From: Bifidobacterium asteroides
GTDB taxonomy: Bacteria > Actinomycetota > Actinomycetes > Actinomycetales > Bifidobacteriaceae
Assembly: GCF_030758775.1 (NCBI RefSeq)
Contig: NZ_CP132384.1
Span: forward strand, 62,001 to 126,000
Reading direction: 5' to 3'
Length of the DNA stretch: 64,000 nt
The first letter of the stretch is position 1. The number at the start of each line of letters is the position of its first letter. Below, piece by piece: positions 54,100-63,272 of this stretch. A program made the translations under genes and the position numbers. Below the pieces are notes generated by a model. The model searched no databases and was not told the DNA's origin. It saw only the letters and a program-made list of their open reading frames with translations.

Positions 54100-56958
54100 C
54101 TACTTGTCGAGCACCTTCTCCGGGTCGGCATCGAAGGTATCGACGCAGTTCTGCGAGCAGAAGTAGTAGGTCTTGCCCTGGTAGTCGCGCTTGGCTGCGG
54201 CTGTGTTGGGGTCGATGGTCATGCCGCAGACTGGGTCGGTGACCTTGTCCGTCGCTGCCTGGTCCTGCTGCATGTCGTCATGATGATGGAAGAGTCCCAT
54301 CTCGTTTCCTTTCTCTTGGTTGTGTTCTTGGTGGGTGGAAATACTGAGGTCCCTGGTCAGGGCATCCATGTCGATTGGCTTGGCCTCCTTGACCGGCCTG
54401 GCCTTCAGGGGCGTATGCCGCAGCCGGTTGGCGTTGAGCACCACTGACAGGGAGGAGAAGGCCATGGCTGCACCGGCGATCATGGGGTTGAGCAGGAGGC
54501 CGATGAAGGGGTAGAGCACGCCGGCGGCGATGGGGATGCCCAGGCCGTTGTACCCGAAGGCGAACCAGAGATTCTGGTGAATGTTGCGCATGGTCGCTGC
54601 TGAAAGGTCGATGGCCTTGACGGCCGCGTTCAGGTCGCCCGAGACCAGGGTCACGTCAGCGGATTCGATGGCCACGTCCGTTCCGGTGCCGATGGCCATG
54701 CCCAGGTCGGCCTGGGCCAGAGCCGGGGCGTCGTTGATGCCGTCGCCGATCATGGCCACCTTGTGACCCTGGGCCTGAAGGGCCTTGACGATGCTCGCCT
54801 TGTCCTCGGGATGGATCTGCGCCACCACTCGGGTGACTCCCACCTGGCCGCCGACCTGCTCAGCGGTGCCTTGGTTGTCGCCGGTCAGCATGATGGTCTG
54901 GATGTTACGTTCGTTCATGTCGTGGATGGCCTGCTTAGACCCGGACTTGACCTGGTCGGTCACGGCCAGGACACCGGCAAGCTTGCCGTCGATGGCCACG
55001 AAGATTGTTGTGCGGCCCTGATCCTCCCAGCTGCGGGCAGTATCGAAGAGGGATTGCGCGCCTGCCTGGTTCGCTGTTTTGTTCTCCAGTCCGATTCCCT
55101 TGCCCTCGAGCAGTCTGCGGTTGCCGACAAGGACCTGCGAAGTGCCCTTGCTTCCTTCAAAAGATCCAGAGGGGAAGGTTGCATCGATGCCGGCGCCGGT
55201 GACCGAGTCGAAGTCCTTGATCGGGACCAGCTCCAGATTGCGGTCCTTGGCGGCCTGGACGATGGCCTGGGCCAAGGGGTGCTCGGAATTGCTCTCGGCA
55301 CTCGCGGCCGCCCTGATCAGCAGGTCCTCATCCAGACCCTGCACGCTCAGGGCATCAGCCAGTTCGGGTCGGCCCTGGGTGATGGTACCGGTCTTGTCGA
55401 GGACGATGGTATCGACGTCATGCGCTCCCTGCAGGGCCTCCGCCGACCGGTAGAGCACGCCGGCACGGGCGCCGCGTCCAGTGCCGATCGTCACGGACAG
55501 GGGGGTGGCCAGGCCCAAGGCGCAGGGGCAGGCGATGACCAGGACGGAGACCGCCGCCACGATTCCGTACACTCCGCGAGGCATGGGGCCGAACGCCCAC
55601 CAGGCCACGAAGGTCCAGAGCGCCACCAGGATGACCCCGGGGATGAAGATTGACGATATCCGGTCGGCCAGCTTCTGGATGGGTGCCTTTGAGGTCTGAG
55701 CCGTCTTGACCAGCCGAATGATCTGCGCCAGAACCGTGTCCTGTCCTACCTGGGTGGCCTTGTAGCGCAGGGAGCCTGTGCCGTTGACGGTGGCTCCGAC
55801 CAGGGAATCGCCCTCCTGCTTGAGGACGGGCATGGGTTCGCCGGTCACCATGGATTCGTCCACTGAGGATGATCCGGAAATGACCTGGCCGTCCACCGGC
55901 AGCTTCTCGCCCGGATGGACCTGGATCACGTCCCCGACGGCCACATCGTCGACGGCGATCTCTTGGGTGGTCTCCCTGCCGTCCTGGTCGGTCCTCACCA
56001 CGGTGGCGGTCTTGGGCCTGAGTCCGACAAGGGCGCGGATGGCATCGCCGGTGCCACGCCGGGCTCGTGCCTCCAGGATCTGGCCGAGGATCATCAGGGT
56101 GATGATGGTGCCCACGGCCTCGTAGTAGGGTTCACGGCTTCCCTCGGGCAGGAGTTGCGGAGCCACGGTGACCACCAGCGAGTAGAGGAAGGCCGTGGCA
56201 GTACCCAGGGCGACCAGGGAGTTCATCTCCGGAGCCCGGTGTGCCAGAGCCAGCCATCCGGTGCGGTGGATGGGCCAGCCAGAGTAGAACATAACCGGCA
56301 GGATCAGGACCAGCTGGACCCAGGGGTTCATCAGAAAGTGGGGCATGGGCAGGAACATGCCGAACATGGCTGGGATGAAGACCGGGAGTGTGAAGACCAG
56401 GGCTACGATGAATCGCCTGGTCAGGTCGCGGATTTCTGCCGTGCGCTCCTGATCCGCCTCGTCCTGGTCGTTGCCGCCTTTGGTCTGGACGGATTTGGCG
56501 GCCTCGGTGGGTTCGGCCTGTGAATGCTCGTCTTGCGACTGGCTGCTTTGTGCTTGTTTGGATTGAGTCTCGGCATTGTCGGTCGTCGGTCCATCGGTGG
56601 CCCGGAGCATCCCGTGGAGCATGTTCATCCCGCAGGCGAAGGGATAGTCGCCGGCCTTGGGCGGGGTCAGCTGGACGGTCGAGGTCTGGAAGGCAGGCAG
56701 GGTCTTATCGATGTTGAAGTCGTTGAAGACCACGTGCGAGGAGCATTCCCCGCTCTCTTGGCGGTCGAAGACCAGCTTGACCGGCCGCCCGGCCTGAACT
56801 TGGATCAGCTGAGGGCTGTATCCGCCCTTGACTGTGATGTGGACTGTCTGGACGCCGCCCTCATCCTTGGCCTGGGTGGCCTTTCTGGGCGCGAAGAAGT
56901 ACCAGATGATGCCCGCCGTGATGGCCAGGGCCGCGATAAGGACCAGGATGCTGCTCAT
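54100..56958 (-). CDS. copA: Copper-exporting P-type ATPase with N-terminal cupredoxin and C-terminal YHS domain
   Basis: A 952-residue membrane pump for Cu(I). An N-terminal helix (about residues 2-22) is followed by a cupredoxin-like domain with Cu-type ligands in [10 protein letters not shown] and CGMNMLHGM. An acidic linker and eight transmembrane helices follow; the metal-site motif is CPC in [14 protein letters not shown]. The cytoplasmic motifs [22 protein letters not shown] and [20 protein letters not shown] are intact. The last 45 residues are a YHS metal-binding domain ([18 protein letters not shown]). There is no HMA domain. The ATG at 56958 lies only 7 bases after a TATAGT -10 box, so the mRNA is probably leaderless. 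It is divergent from csoR. Confidence 0.94.
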   Translation of the reverse strand: MSSILVLIAALAITAGIIWYFFAPRKATQAKDEGGVQTVHITVKGGYSPQLIQVQAGRPVKLVFDRQESGECSSHVVFNDFNIDKTLPAFQTSTVQLTPPKAGDYPFACGMNMLHGMLRATDGPTTDNAETQSKQAQSSQSQDEHSQAEPTEAAKSVQTKGGNDQDEADQERTAEIRDLTRRFIVALVFTLPVFIPAMFGMFLPMPHFLMNPWVQLVLILPVMFYSGWPIHRTGWLALAHRAPEMNSLVALGTATAFLYSLVVTVAPQLLPEGSREPYYEAVGTIITLMILGQILEARARRGTGDAIRALVGLRPKTATVVRTDQDGRETTQEIAVDDVAVGDVIQVHPGEKLPVDGQVISGSSSVDESMVTGEPMPVLKQEGDSLVGATVNGTGSLRYKATQVGQDTVLAQIIRLVKTAQTSKAPIQKLADRISSIFIPGVILVALWTFVAWWAFGPMPRGVYGIVAAVSVLVIACPCALGLATPLSVTIGTGRGARAGVLYRSAEALQGAHDVDTIVLDKTGTITQGRPELADALSVQGLDEDLLIRAAASAESNSEHPLAQAIVQAAKDRNLELVPIKDFDSVTGAGIDATFPSGSFEGSKGTSQVLVGNRRLLEGKGIGLENKTANQAGAQSLFDTARSWEDQGRTTIFVAIDGKLAGVLAVTDQVKSGSKQAIHDMNERNIQTIMLTGDNQGTAEQVGGQVGVTRVVAQIHPEDKASIVKALQAQGHKVAMIGDGINDAPALAQADLGMAIGTGTDVAIESADVTLVSGDLNAAVKAIDLSAATMRNIHQNLWFAFGYNGLGIPIAAGVLYPFIGLLLNPMIAGAAMAFSSLSVVLNANRLRHTPLKARPVKEAKPIDMDALTRDLSISTHQEHNQEKGNEMGLFHHHDDMQQDQAATDKVTDPVCGMTIDPNTAAAKRDYQGKTYYFCSQNCVDTFDADPEKVLDK

Positions 56959-56965
56959 GTGGCTC

Positions 56966-56988
56966 ACTATACCCCCCAGGGGTATACT
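56966..56988. promoter_or_regulatory. CsoR-type operator overlapping two divergent promoters
   Basis: TATACCCCCCAGGGGTATA (56968-56986) is an inverted repeat with G/C-run arms as in CsoR operators. A TATAGT -10 box on the minus strand (56971-56966) and TATACT on the plus strand (56983-56988) overlap it from both sides, so one bound repressor could block copA and csoR together. Confidence 0.75.
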
Positions 56989-57077
56989 GATAGTGAATTT
57001 CGAGATGGGTTTCATGAATTCGAGTCAGTCTTGGCTGCGTCATGAAGGCCATGGGATGAATGCGAATGGAGTGAATC

Positions 57078-57359
57078 GTGCCCGGATATGCCAACGATAA
57101 AAAGCGGACCATCACCAGACTGCGGCGTGTCGAGGGCCAGGTCAGGGCCATTGAGCAGATGGTTGAGTCGGACACCTACTGCATCGATATCCTCACCCAG
57201 ATCGCCGCCTCGACCAGCGCCCTGAAGTCGGTGGCTCTGACCCTGCTGGACGACCACATGGACCACTGCGTCCGCGAAGCCGCCGAAAAGGGGGGTGAAG
57301 AGGCCGACGAGAAGATGCAGGAGGCCTCCGAGGCCATCGCCCGGCTGGTTCGCTCCTAG
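57078..57359 (+). CDS. csoR: CsoR-family copper-sensing transcriptional repressor
   Basis: A 93-residue all-helical DUF156 repressor, which releases the copper-export promoter on binding Cu(I). The metal ligands C35, H60 and C64 (YCIDILTQIA, LDDHMDHCV) form the CsoR C-H-C set. The N-terminal RLRRVEGQVRAIEQMVE segment is the DNA-binding helix pair typical of the family. The start is a GTG with GGAG 7 bases upstream. The gene diverges from copA; the palindrome at 56968-56986 in the gap is the expected operator. Confidence 0.93.
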   Translation: MPGYANDKKRTITRLRRVEGQVRAIEQMVESDTYCIDILTQIAASTSALKSVALTLLDDHMDHCVREAAEKGGEEADEKMQEASEAIARLVRS

Positions 57360-57456
57360 CAGCCCTTGTCAGACAGGTCCAATCGGACTGGGAATTCTGG
57401 TGGGCGTGCCTGGAATATCGAATAGGCTGAACGGCCTCGGCTGCCATCGGACCAAT

Positions 57457-57494
57457 AAAAAATGCCTTCGACCGACATCAGTCAGTCGAAGACA
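57457..57494 (-). terminator. Rho-independent terminator after tRNA-Leu
   Basis: CTTCGAC (57466-57472) pairs with GTCGAAG (57485-57491), extended by flanking bases, and is followed on the minus strand by TTTTTT. It lies just downstream of the tRNA. Confidence 0.85.
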
Positions 57495-57502
57495 TTGCTT
57501 TG

Positions 57503-57585
57503 TGCGAACGGAGGGAGTTGAACCCTCACGAGCATCAGCTCACTGCCACCTGAAGACAGCGCGTCTACCATTCCGCCACGTTCGC
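57503..57585 (-). tRNA. tRNA-Leu (anticodon CAG)
   Basis: A type II tRNA with a 7-bp acceptor stem (GCGAACG with CGTTCGC), a D arm with GGTAGACGCG, an anticodon loop TTCAGGT giving anticodon CAG, a long variable arm and a T arm with GGTTCAACTCC. CCA is not encoded. A terminator follows. Confidence 0.92.
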
Positions 57586-57641
57586 AGACAACTGGAAAGG
57601 TTAGCACGGTTGTCTGCGCGGCGCAATAATGGCGTGTTGGC

Positions 57642-58941
57642 TCAGCCCTTGGATCCGTGGGCGTAGAACCTGGCCAGCGTCTCCTTCTTGTAGTCGTCGA
57701 AGTAGCCGCCATCGATGGACTGGCGGATCTCGTCCAGCAGCCTTACGAAGAAGCGCTCGTTGTGGATGGTGGCCAGCGTGTAGCCGTTGAGCTCATGGGC
57801 GCGGAGCAGATGGTCGATGTAGGCCCGGGAGTAGTGGGTGCAGGTGTAGCAGTCGCAGTCCTCCTCGATGGGTCTGAAATCGGTCTTGAATTGGGCGCGC
57901 TTGATGTTCCAGCGGCCGTCTCGGGTGAAGACGGCTCCGTTGCGGCCGCAACGGGCCGGGGATACGCAGTCGAAGGTGTCCCCGCCGTTCTCCACGCCTG
58001 CAAAGATGTCGTCCACAGCGGCGATGCCCAGGACGTGTCTGGGCCGGGATTCGGGCATTTCGTCGCAGATCCAGGCGCAGGTCTGCCCCAGCAGCCGTTT
58101 CTCTATGGCGCCCCCGATGCCCACGCCGTCGAAGTCCAGGGAGGCGATCTGGCGGGCGGCGCGTCGGCGCAGATCCTCATAATTGGCCCCCTGCACCACG
58201 CCGAACAGGGCCTGGTAGGGCTTGCCGGTCCGCGCTTGGGTCAGCCTGTGGTGCTCGTCCACGCAGCGTTTGGCCCAACGGAAGGTGCGCTCCACTGACT
58301 GCTCCTGGTAGGTGCGGGTGTTCATCAGGGTCGTCAGCTCGTCGAAGGAGAACATGATGTCGGCTCCGATGCGATGCTGGATGCCCATGGAGATTTCGGC
58401 CGAGAAGCGGTGCCGGTCGCCGTTGAGCGGGGACTTGAAGGTGACCCCGTCCTCATCCACGAAGGCCAGGCGCTCCTTGCGCTTCGGCGATCACCTGGTC
58501 CGACTTCATGCCGGTCACGTCCATGGCCAGGGTCTTCTTGAATCCCGCCCCCAGCGAGAGCACCTGGAAGCCGCCCGAGTCGGTGTAGGTGGGGCCGTCC
58601 CAGTTCATGAACCGGGCCAGTCCTCCGGCTTGGTCCAGAATGTCGGGGCCGGGGCGCTCGAACAGGTGGAAGGCGTTGGCCAGCAGGACCTGGGCGCCCA
58701 GCTGCCGCATCTGCTCGGGCAGGACGGCCTTCATGGCCGCCTGGGTGGCCACGGGGATGAATGCGGGGGTGCGGATGTCTCCGTGAGGAGTATGGATGAT
58801 GCCGGTGCGGCCGTAGCGGCGGCCATTGCGTCCCAGACCATCGGGGCTGTCAGGCAGACGGTTCAGGGTCTCGAATGAGAATGCGGTGCGGTCGCCGGGT
58901 CGGCCCGGCGTGGCTCCCAGCGGGTTGGTGATCAGGCTCAT
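57642..58941 (-). pseudogene. tgt: Queuine tRNA-ribosyltransferase Tgt, frameshifted
   Basis: Encodes a tRNA-guanine transglycosylase that would exchange G34 for a queuine-type base in tRNAs with GUN anticodons. Two adjoining frames together give a complete protein of about 430 residues. The first part ends after SDQVIAEA near 58480, where one surplus C shifts the frame; removing it restores KERLAFVDEDGVTFKS and the rest. Landmarks are DSGGFQVLSLGAG in the first part, with GVVQGANYEDLRRRAA, DGVGIGG and the zinc site CDCYTCTHYSRAYIDHL in the second. GGAG lies 2 bases before the ATG at 58941. It may be a real pseudogene, a sequencing error or, less likely, programmed frameshifting at an AAGGAG-containing site. 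Confidence 0.85.
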
Positions 58942-59173
58942 GGCTCCACTGTATCCAAGACATCCAACCGTCCCGCAGCTGCCCTGCGTACAGTCGATAT
59001 GACTTTCATGCAATGTCCAGACAACATTCAGCATTTCGGCTCTAGACTTGGAAGCAATGCATGCGAGGACCCGCTTCGCCTGTCAGCCGGAAACAGCAAA
59101 AAGCGCGGGCGACGGGGTAGATTGACAAGCGTGACCGAATAGCAGGCAGCGGCATCGATCCGAAGGAGCAGAA

Positions 59174-61042
59174 ATGGCTGAAGAGCACAAGGCCGACCCT
59201 TGGAGGGGCGGCGATGACGATCAGTCCTGGCAGCCAAGCCACATCGAGCGCGGGGCCGCCAATCAAGAGCAGGAGACGGGAGCCTCCACAGACCAGACCG
59301 ACTCTGCTCAAGTCCCAGCGACAGAAGAAGGGGACCAGCAGACTCAGGCCTGGGATCAGAGGCCCACGACCCCTATTGCCATGCCTGGTGGCGATGCACA
59401 GTCCGGGACTACGGAAAACGGGTCGAATGGCGATAGCAACGCAGGGGCTTCAGCCTCCGCCTCCAACGGCTCGGCCACAGGGCAGGATGCGCCGACGCAG
59501 CAGCAGTCTTACTACCGGCCTGCGCCCGAGTATGGTGCCTACGCACCCGCAGGCTCGCGTCCGCCTGCCAACGACCAGGGTCAGCAGCAGCCCAATAACC
59601 AGGGGTATGGCTCTGGTCCTCAGCAGGGCTTCTTCGGACAATACGGACAGCCAGGCCAGTTCGGGCAGAACGGCCAGCCCCGTCAGAATGCCGGCCAGAG
59701 CCCCCAGGGTGGTCAGCCCTCCGGCCAGGGTCCCTTCGTGCCTTTCGGATCCGGCGGCCCCAACAACGGCCGGTCCGGTCCTGGCAATAACGCCGGCAGC
59801 AGCATGAGCGGCACGGGCAAGTACGTCTTCACCGCTGTGGTGGCCGCCCTAGTGGCCGCAGCCCTCATGCTGGGCTTGGGCTGGGCTGCACTGTCCAACG
59901 GATGGATCACCCTGCCCTCGTCCTCCTCGCTGAACGGGGTCTCCTCCAATTCCTCGGGCCAGGGCACAGCCAAGGTCCAGGGCGGCCAGGCTCCCGACTG
60001 GCAGGCCATCAGCAAGCAGGTTTCCGAGTCTGTGGTCTCTATCCAGGTGCAGACCAAGAGCGGGGTGGGGGCCGGATCGGGCGCGGTCTTCGACACCCAG
60101 GGCCATGTGGTCACCAACAACCACGTGGTCGATGGCGCTCAGGAGATTCACGTCACCCTCTCCAACGGGCAGATGTACACGGCCAAGGTGGTCGGCACCG
60201 ACACCACGGCCGATCTGGCCATCCTCAGCCTGGATCAGGCGCCCTCCGACCTGAAGCCTGTGAAGTTCGCCGACTCCGAAAAGCTGGCTGTGGGCGAGAA
60301 TGTCATGGCCATCGGCAACCCACTGGGTTACGAGAACACGGCCACCACCGGCATCGTCTCAGCCCTGAACCGCCCGGTCTCGGTCATGGACGAGAGCAAC
60401 AACAACCCCATCGTGACCAACGCGGTCCAGCTGGATGCGGCCATCAACCCCGGCAACTCGGGCGGCCCCACCTTCAACGCGGCCGGCGAGGTCATCGGAA
60501 TCAACTCCTCCATAGCCTCCATGGCCTCCTCCAAGTCCGAGGCGGGATCCATCGGCATCGGGTTCGCCATCCCGTCCAACCTGGTCAAACGGATCGCCGA
60601 TGAGATCATCAAGGACGGCAAGGCCAAGCATGTCTCCCTGGGTGTCACCATCCAGAGCAGCACGGCCCAGGCCGATGGGGTCACCCGAGGCGGTGCCAAG
60701 GTCACCAAGGTGGTCTCCGGCTCCCCGGCCGACAAGGCGGGCATCAAGACGGGCGACACCATCGTGGCCTTCAACGGCCATGCGGTCAACAACAACTTCT
60801 CCCTGCTGGGCTTTGTCCGGGCTGCCGCCTTCGGTGACTCGGTCAAGATCACCGTGGTCAGGGACGGCAAGACCTCCGAAGTGAACGCCACTCTGGACCG
60901 CGAGGAGCAGACCGTTCAGGGCAAGCCCAGGACCAACAAGAGGAACTCGGACGGCAGTGGTCAGGACGGCGACTCTGACCAGGGCGGTTCGGGCGACGAC
61001 GATGACTCCATGGATCCCTTCCGCTTCTTCTTCGGGCAGTGA
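59174..61042 (+). CDS. htrA: HtrA/DegP-family S1C serine protease with PDZ domain
   Basis: A 622-residue membrane-anchored envelope protease. Residues 1-210 are a Gln/Gly/Asn/Pro-rich cytoplasmic region, followed by one transmembrane helix (about 216-238), a trypsin-like domain with the triad H317 (NNHVVDG), D347 (DLAILSL) and S429 (GNSGGP), and a PDZ domain (about 490-580, GSPADKAGIKTGDTIVAFNGHAV). An acidic low-complexity C-terminus ends it. It handles misfolded secreted proteins. AAGGAG lies 5 bases before the ATG. The gene is followed by a strong terminator. Confidence 0.94.
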   Translation: MAEEHKADPWRGGDDDQSWQPSHIERGAANQEQETGASTDQTDSAQVPATEEGDQQTQAWDQRPTTPIAMPGGDAQSGTTENGSNGDSNAGASASASNGSATGQDAPTQQQSYYRPAPEYGAYAPAGSRPPANDQGQQQPNNQGYGSGPQQGFFGQYGQPGQFGQNGQPRQNAGQSPQGGQPSGQGPFVPFGSGGPNNGRSGPGNNAGSSMSGTGKYVFTAVVAALVAAALMLGLGWAALSNGWITLPSSSSLNGVSSNSSGQGTAKVQGGQAPDWQAISKQVSESVVSIQVQTKSGVGAGSGAVFDTQGHVVTNNHVVDGAQEIHVTLSNGQMYTAKVVGTDTTADLAILSLDQAPSDLKPVKFADSEKLAVGENVMAIGNPLGYENTATTGIVSALNRPVSVMDESNNNPIVTNAVQLDAAINPGNSGGPTFNAAGEVIGINSSIASMASSKSEAGSIGIGFAIPSNLVKRIADEIIKDGKAKHVSLGVTIQSSTAQADGVTRGGAKVTKVVSGSPADKAGIKTGDTIVAFNGHAVNNNFSLLGFVRAAAFGDSVKITVVRDGKTSEVNATLDREEQTVQGKPRTNKRNSDGSGQDGDSDQGGSGDDDDSMDPFRFFFGQ

Positions 61043-61059
61043 TCCGGGACTGACTCCCT

Positions 61060-61094
61060 GGGGCCGCATCCGTCACTTTGGCGGGTGCGGCCCC
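61060..61094 (+). terminator. Terminator after htrA
   Basis: A 12-bp GC stem (61060-61071 with 61083-61094, one G-T pair) followed by TTG lies 18 bases past the htrA stop. Confidence 0.75.
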
Positions 61095-61216
61095 TTGTCG
61101 TACTCGCCGTCCATCGCCGGCACCGACGCGGTATAGGCTTGATATGTCAAGAGGAAAAGAGAGCCGTGATCCGGCTACGGCTGTCAGGCTGACAAGTCCG
61201 GAGCGGGGAAGTGGTC

Positions 61217-63184
61217 ATGTCGAAAATCCTGGGTTTCGCCAAGAAGGTACCCATGCTTTGGGTGGTTCTGATCTGCGGGCTGGTCATGGGCCTGCTCTGG
61301 CACCCCTATCGCCAGGCCGCCCAATGGCTGGTTGCGGCCCTGGTGGCCGTTTCGCTGGTGGACACCCTCAAGGGGATGATCGATGACGTGCGACATGGCC
61401 ACGTGGGCGTGGATATCCTGGCTGTGGTCGCCATTCTCTCCACCCTGGCTGTCAAGCAGTATTGGGCCAGCTGGGCCGTGGTCCTCATGCTCTACTCCGG
61501 CGATGCCATCGAGCAGTATGCAGGGAACAGGGCGCAGAACAACCTGACGGTGCTGGTTCAGGCCGCCCCCCAGGTGGCCCATGTGGTTCAGTCAGAGCTG
61601 CCGGAGGGGGAGCATGCCCTTCCCAAGGAGAGCGACTGGAGCACGGTGGCGGTCGATCAGGTCCGCCTGGGCGACCTCCTGGTGGTCAAGCCCGGCGAGA
61701 CTGTGCCCGTTGACGGCGAGCTGATAAGCCGCACCGCCACCCTGGACATGTCCACCATCAACGGCGAACCCATGCCGCGCAGGCTCTACCAGGATGCCCA
61801 GGTCATGTCCGGAGCGGTCAACGGCTCGGGCACCTTCCTGATGCGGGCCCGGCAGCTGGCCCGCGATTCCCAGTACCAGCGAATCCTCAACCTGGTGCGC
61901 TCCGCCCAGAACTCCCGGGCTGCAGTCGTCAGAACAGCCGACCTGATGGCGGTCCCCTTCACCGTGGTGGCCTTCATCATCGCCTGCGTGGCCTGGATCA
62001 TCTCCGGCGTGCCGACCCGTTTCGCCCAGGTTCTGGTCCTGGCAACCCCCTGCCCTCTGCTGATCGCCGCCCCTGTGGCCTACATGGCCGGAACCGGAAG
62101 GCTGGCCAAGGCGGGGCTGCTGATCAAAACCCAGGACGTGATCGAGAACCTGGGCCGGGTCTCGCACATCTTCTTCGACAAGACCGGCACGCTGACCGTC
62201 AAACGTCCCCAAGTGGCCAAGATCGACCTGCCTGACGGCAGGGAGCAGAAGGTGGATACAGACCGGATTCTGGCCATGGCGGGCGCTGTGGAGGCCTACT
62301 CGGTCCACATCCTGGCCAACGGAATAGCTGAAGCCGGCGCCGCTGCCCAGGAGCGACTGCGGGCGCAGAGCAGTGACGAGATCCATCTGCATGCGCAGGA
62401 GGTTCAGGAGGACTCCGGCAACGGGGTCCAGGGTATGGTCGACGGCCATCAGGTCAAGGTGGGCAGGGCTCAGTTCGTGGCCGACGGGAATTCAAGTGAT
62501 TTCTTTGGCCCCCTGGCACCTGACGAGATGGCCTCCTACATTTCTATCGATGGAGTCCTGGCCGCCAGAATTGTCATGAAGGACGTGCCCAGGTCGGATG
62601 CCGCCCAGACCATCGCCCAGCTTCGGGAGTTGGGGATCACTCGTCTGTCCATGGTCACCGGTGACAAGGAGGACTCGGCCCGGATCATCGCCGACCAGGT
62701 GGGCATCACCGACGTGCATGCCGGCCTCTTCCCTGAGGACAAGGCCGATCTGATCGCCAAGGCCTCCAAGGAGGAGCCCAACCGGCAGCCCCTCTGGGAC
62801 ATCTGGCTGTCCAAATTCCTGGGGGAGTCAGTGACCAAATCCATCACCGTGATGGTGGGGGACGGGGTCAACGATGCTCCGGTCCTGGCTGCCGCCGACG
62901 TGGGTATGGCTATCACTGACGGCACCACCACGGCTGCCTCTGAGTCCGCCCAGGCCGTAATCATGAATGACGACATCGCTTGTCTGCCAAGGTCAATCAC
63001 CATTGCACGCAGAACCAAGCGGGTCATGCTCCAGGCGGTCATGCTGGGGCTGACCCTGGCTACAGTGGGCATGCTCTGCGCCGCCTTCGACCTGATTCCG
63101 GTGGTTGTCGGCGCCTTTACCCAGGAGGCCATCGATGTGGTTTCCATCCTCTGGGCCCTGACCGCGCTGATAGACCGGGACTGA
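61217..63184 (+). CDS. P-type metal-translocating ATPase, TPC-type, degenerate motifs
   Basis: A 655-residue membrane ATPase of the heavy-metal PIB class with about eight helices. The phosphorylation site DKTGTLTVKRP and the hinge GDGVNDAPVLAAADVGMAI are intact. The metal-binding motif in the membrane helix is TPC (ATPCPLLIAAP) instead of CPC or SPC. The actuator motif reads NGEPMP where TGE is usual, and the HP dipeptide of the nucleotide-binding domain reads HI (SVHILA). There is no N-terminal HMA domain. The metal is therefore uncertain; Zn, Cd or another divalent ion is possible. I used the ATG at 61217, with GGGGAAG upstream; a GTG at 61211 is an alternative. Confidence 0.82.
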   Translation: MSKILGFAKKVPMLWVVLICGLVMGLLWHPYRQAAQWLVAALVAVSLVDTLKGMIDDVRHGHVGVDILAVVAILSTLAVKQYWASWAVVLMLYSGDAIEQYAGNRAQNNLTVLVQAAPQVAHVVQSELPEGEHALPKESDWSTVAVDQVRLGDLLVVKPGETVPVDGELISRTATLDMSTINGEPMPRRLYQDAQVMSGAVNGSGTFLMRARQLARDSQYQRILNLVRSAQNSRAAVVRTADLMAVPFTVVAFIIACVAWIISGVPTRFAQVLVLATPCPLLIAAPVAYMAGTGRLAKAGLLIKTQDVIENLGRVSHIFFDKTGTLTVKRPQVAKIDLPDGREQKVDTDRILAMAGAVEAYSVHILANGIAEAGAAAQERLRAQSSDEIHLHAQEVQEDSGNGVQGMVDGHQVKVGRAQFVADGNSSDFFGPLAPDEMASYISIDGVLAARIVMKDVPRSDAAQTIAQLRELGITRLSMVTGDKEDSARIIADQVGITDVHAGLFPEDKADLIAKASKEEPNRQPLWDIWLSKFLGESVTKSITVMVGDGVNDAPVLAAADVGMAITDGTTTAASESAQAVIMNDDIACLPRSITIARRTKRVMLQAVMLGLTLATVGMLCAAFDLIPVVVGAFTQEAIDVVSILWALTALIDRD

Positions 63185-63272
63185 GACCATTTCGCGACGC
63201 TTGGTGAAAGTCCCGGGGATGGAGACCGCCTGGCTCTGTTCCCGACCGTCGCTTTGCGTTAGGCTGACAAGC

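Noticed and set aside
56959-57015. Longer CopA N-terminus starting at 57015
   Set aside because: It would translate through the CsoR-like operator and the -10 box, which makes it very unlikely.
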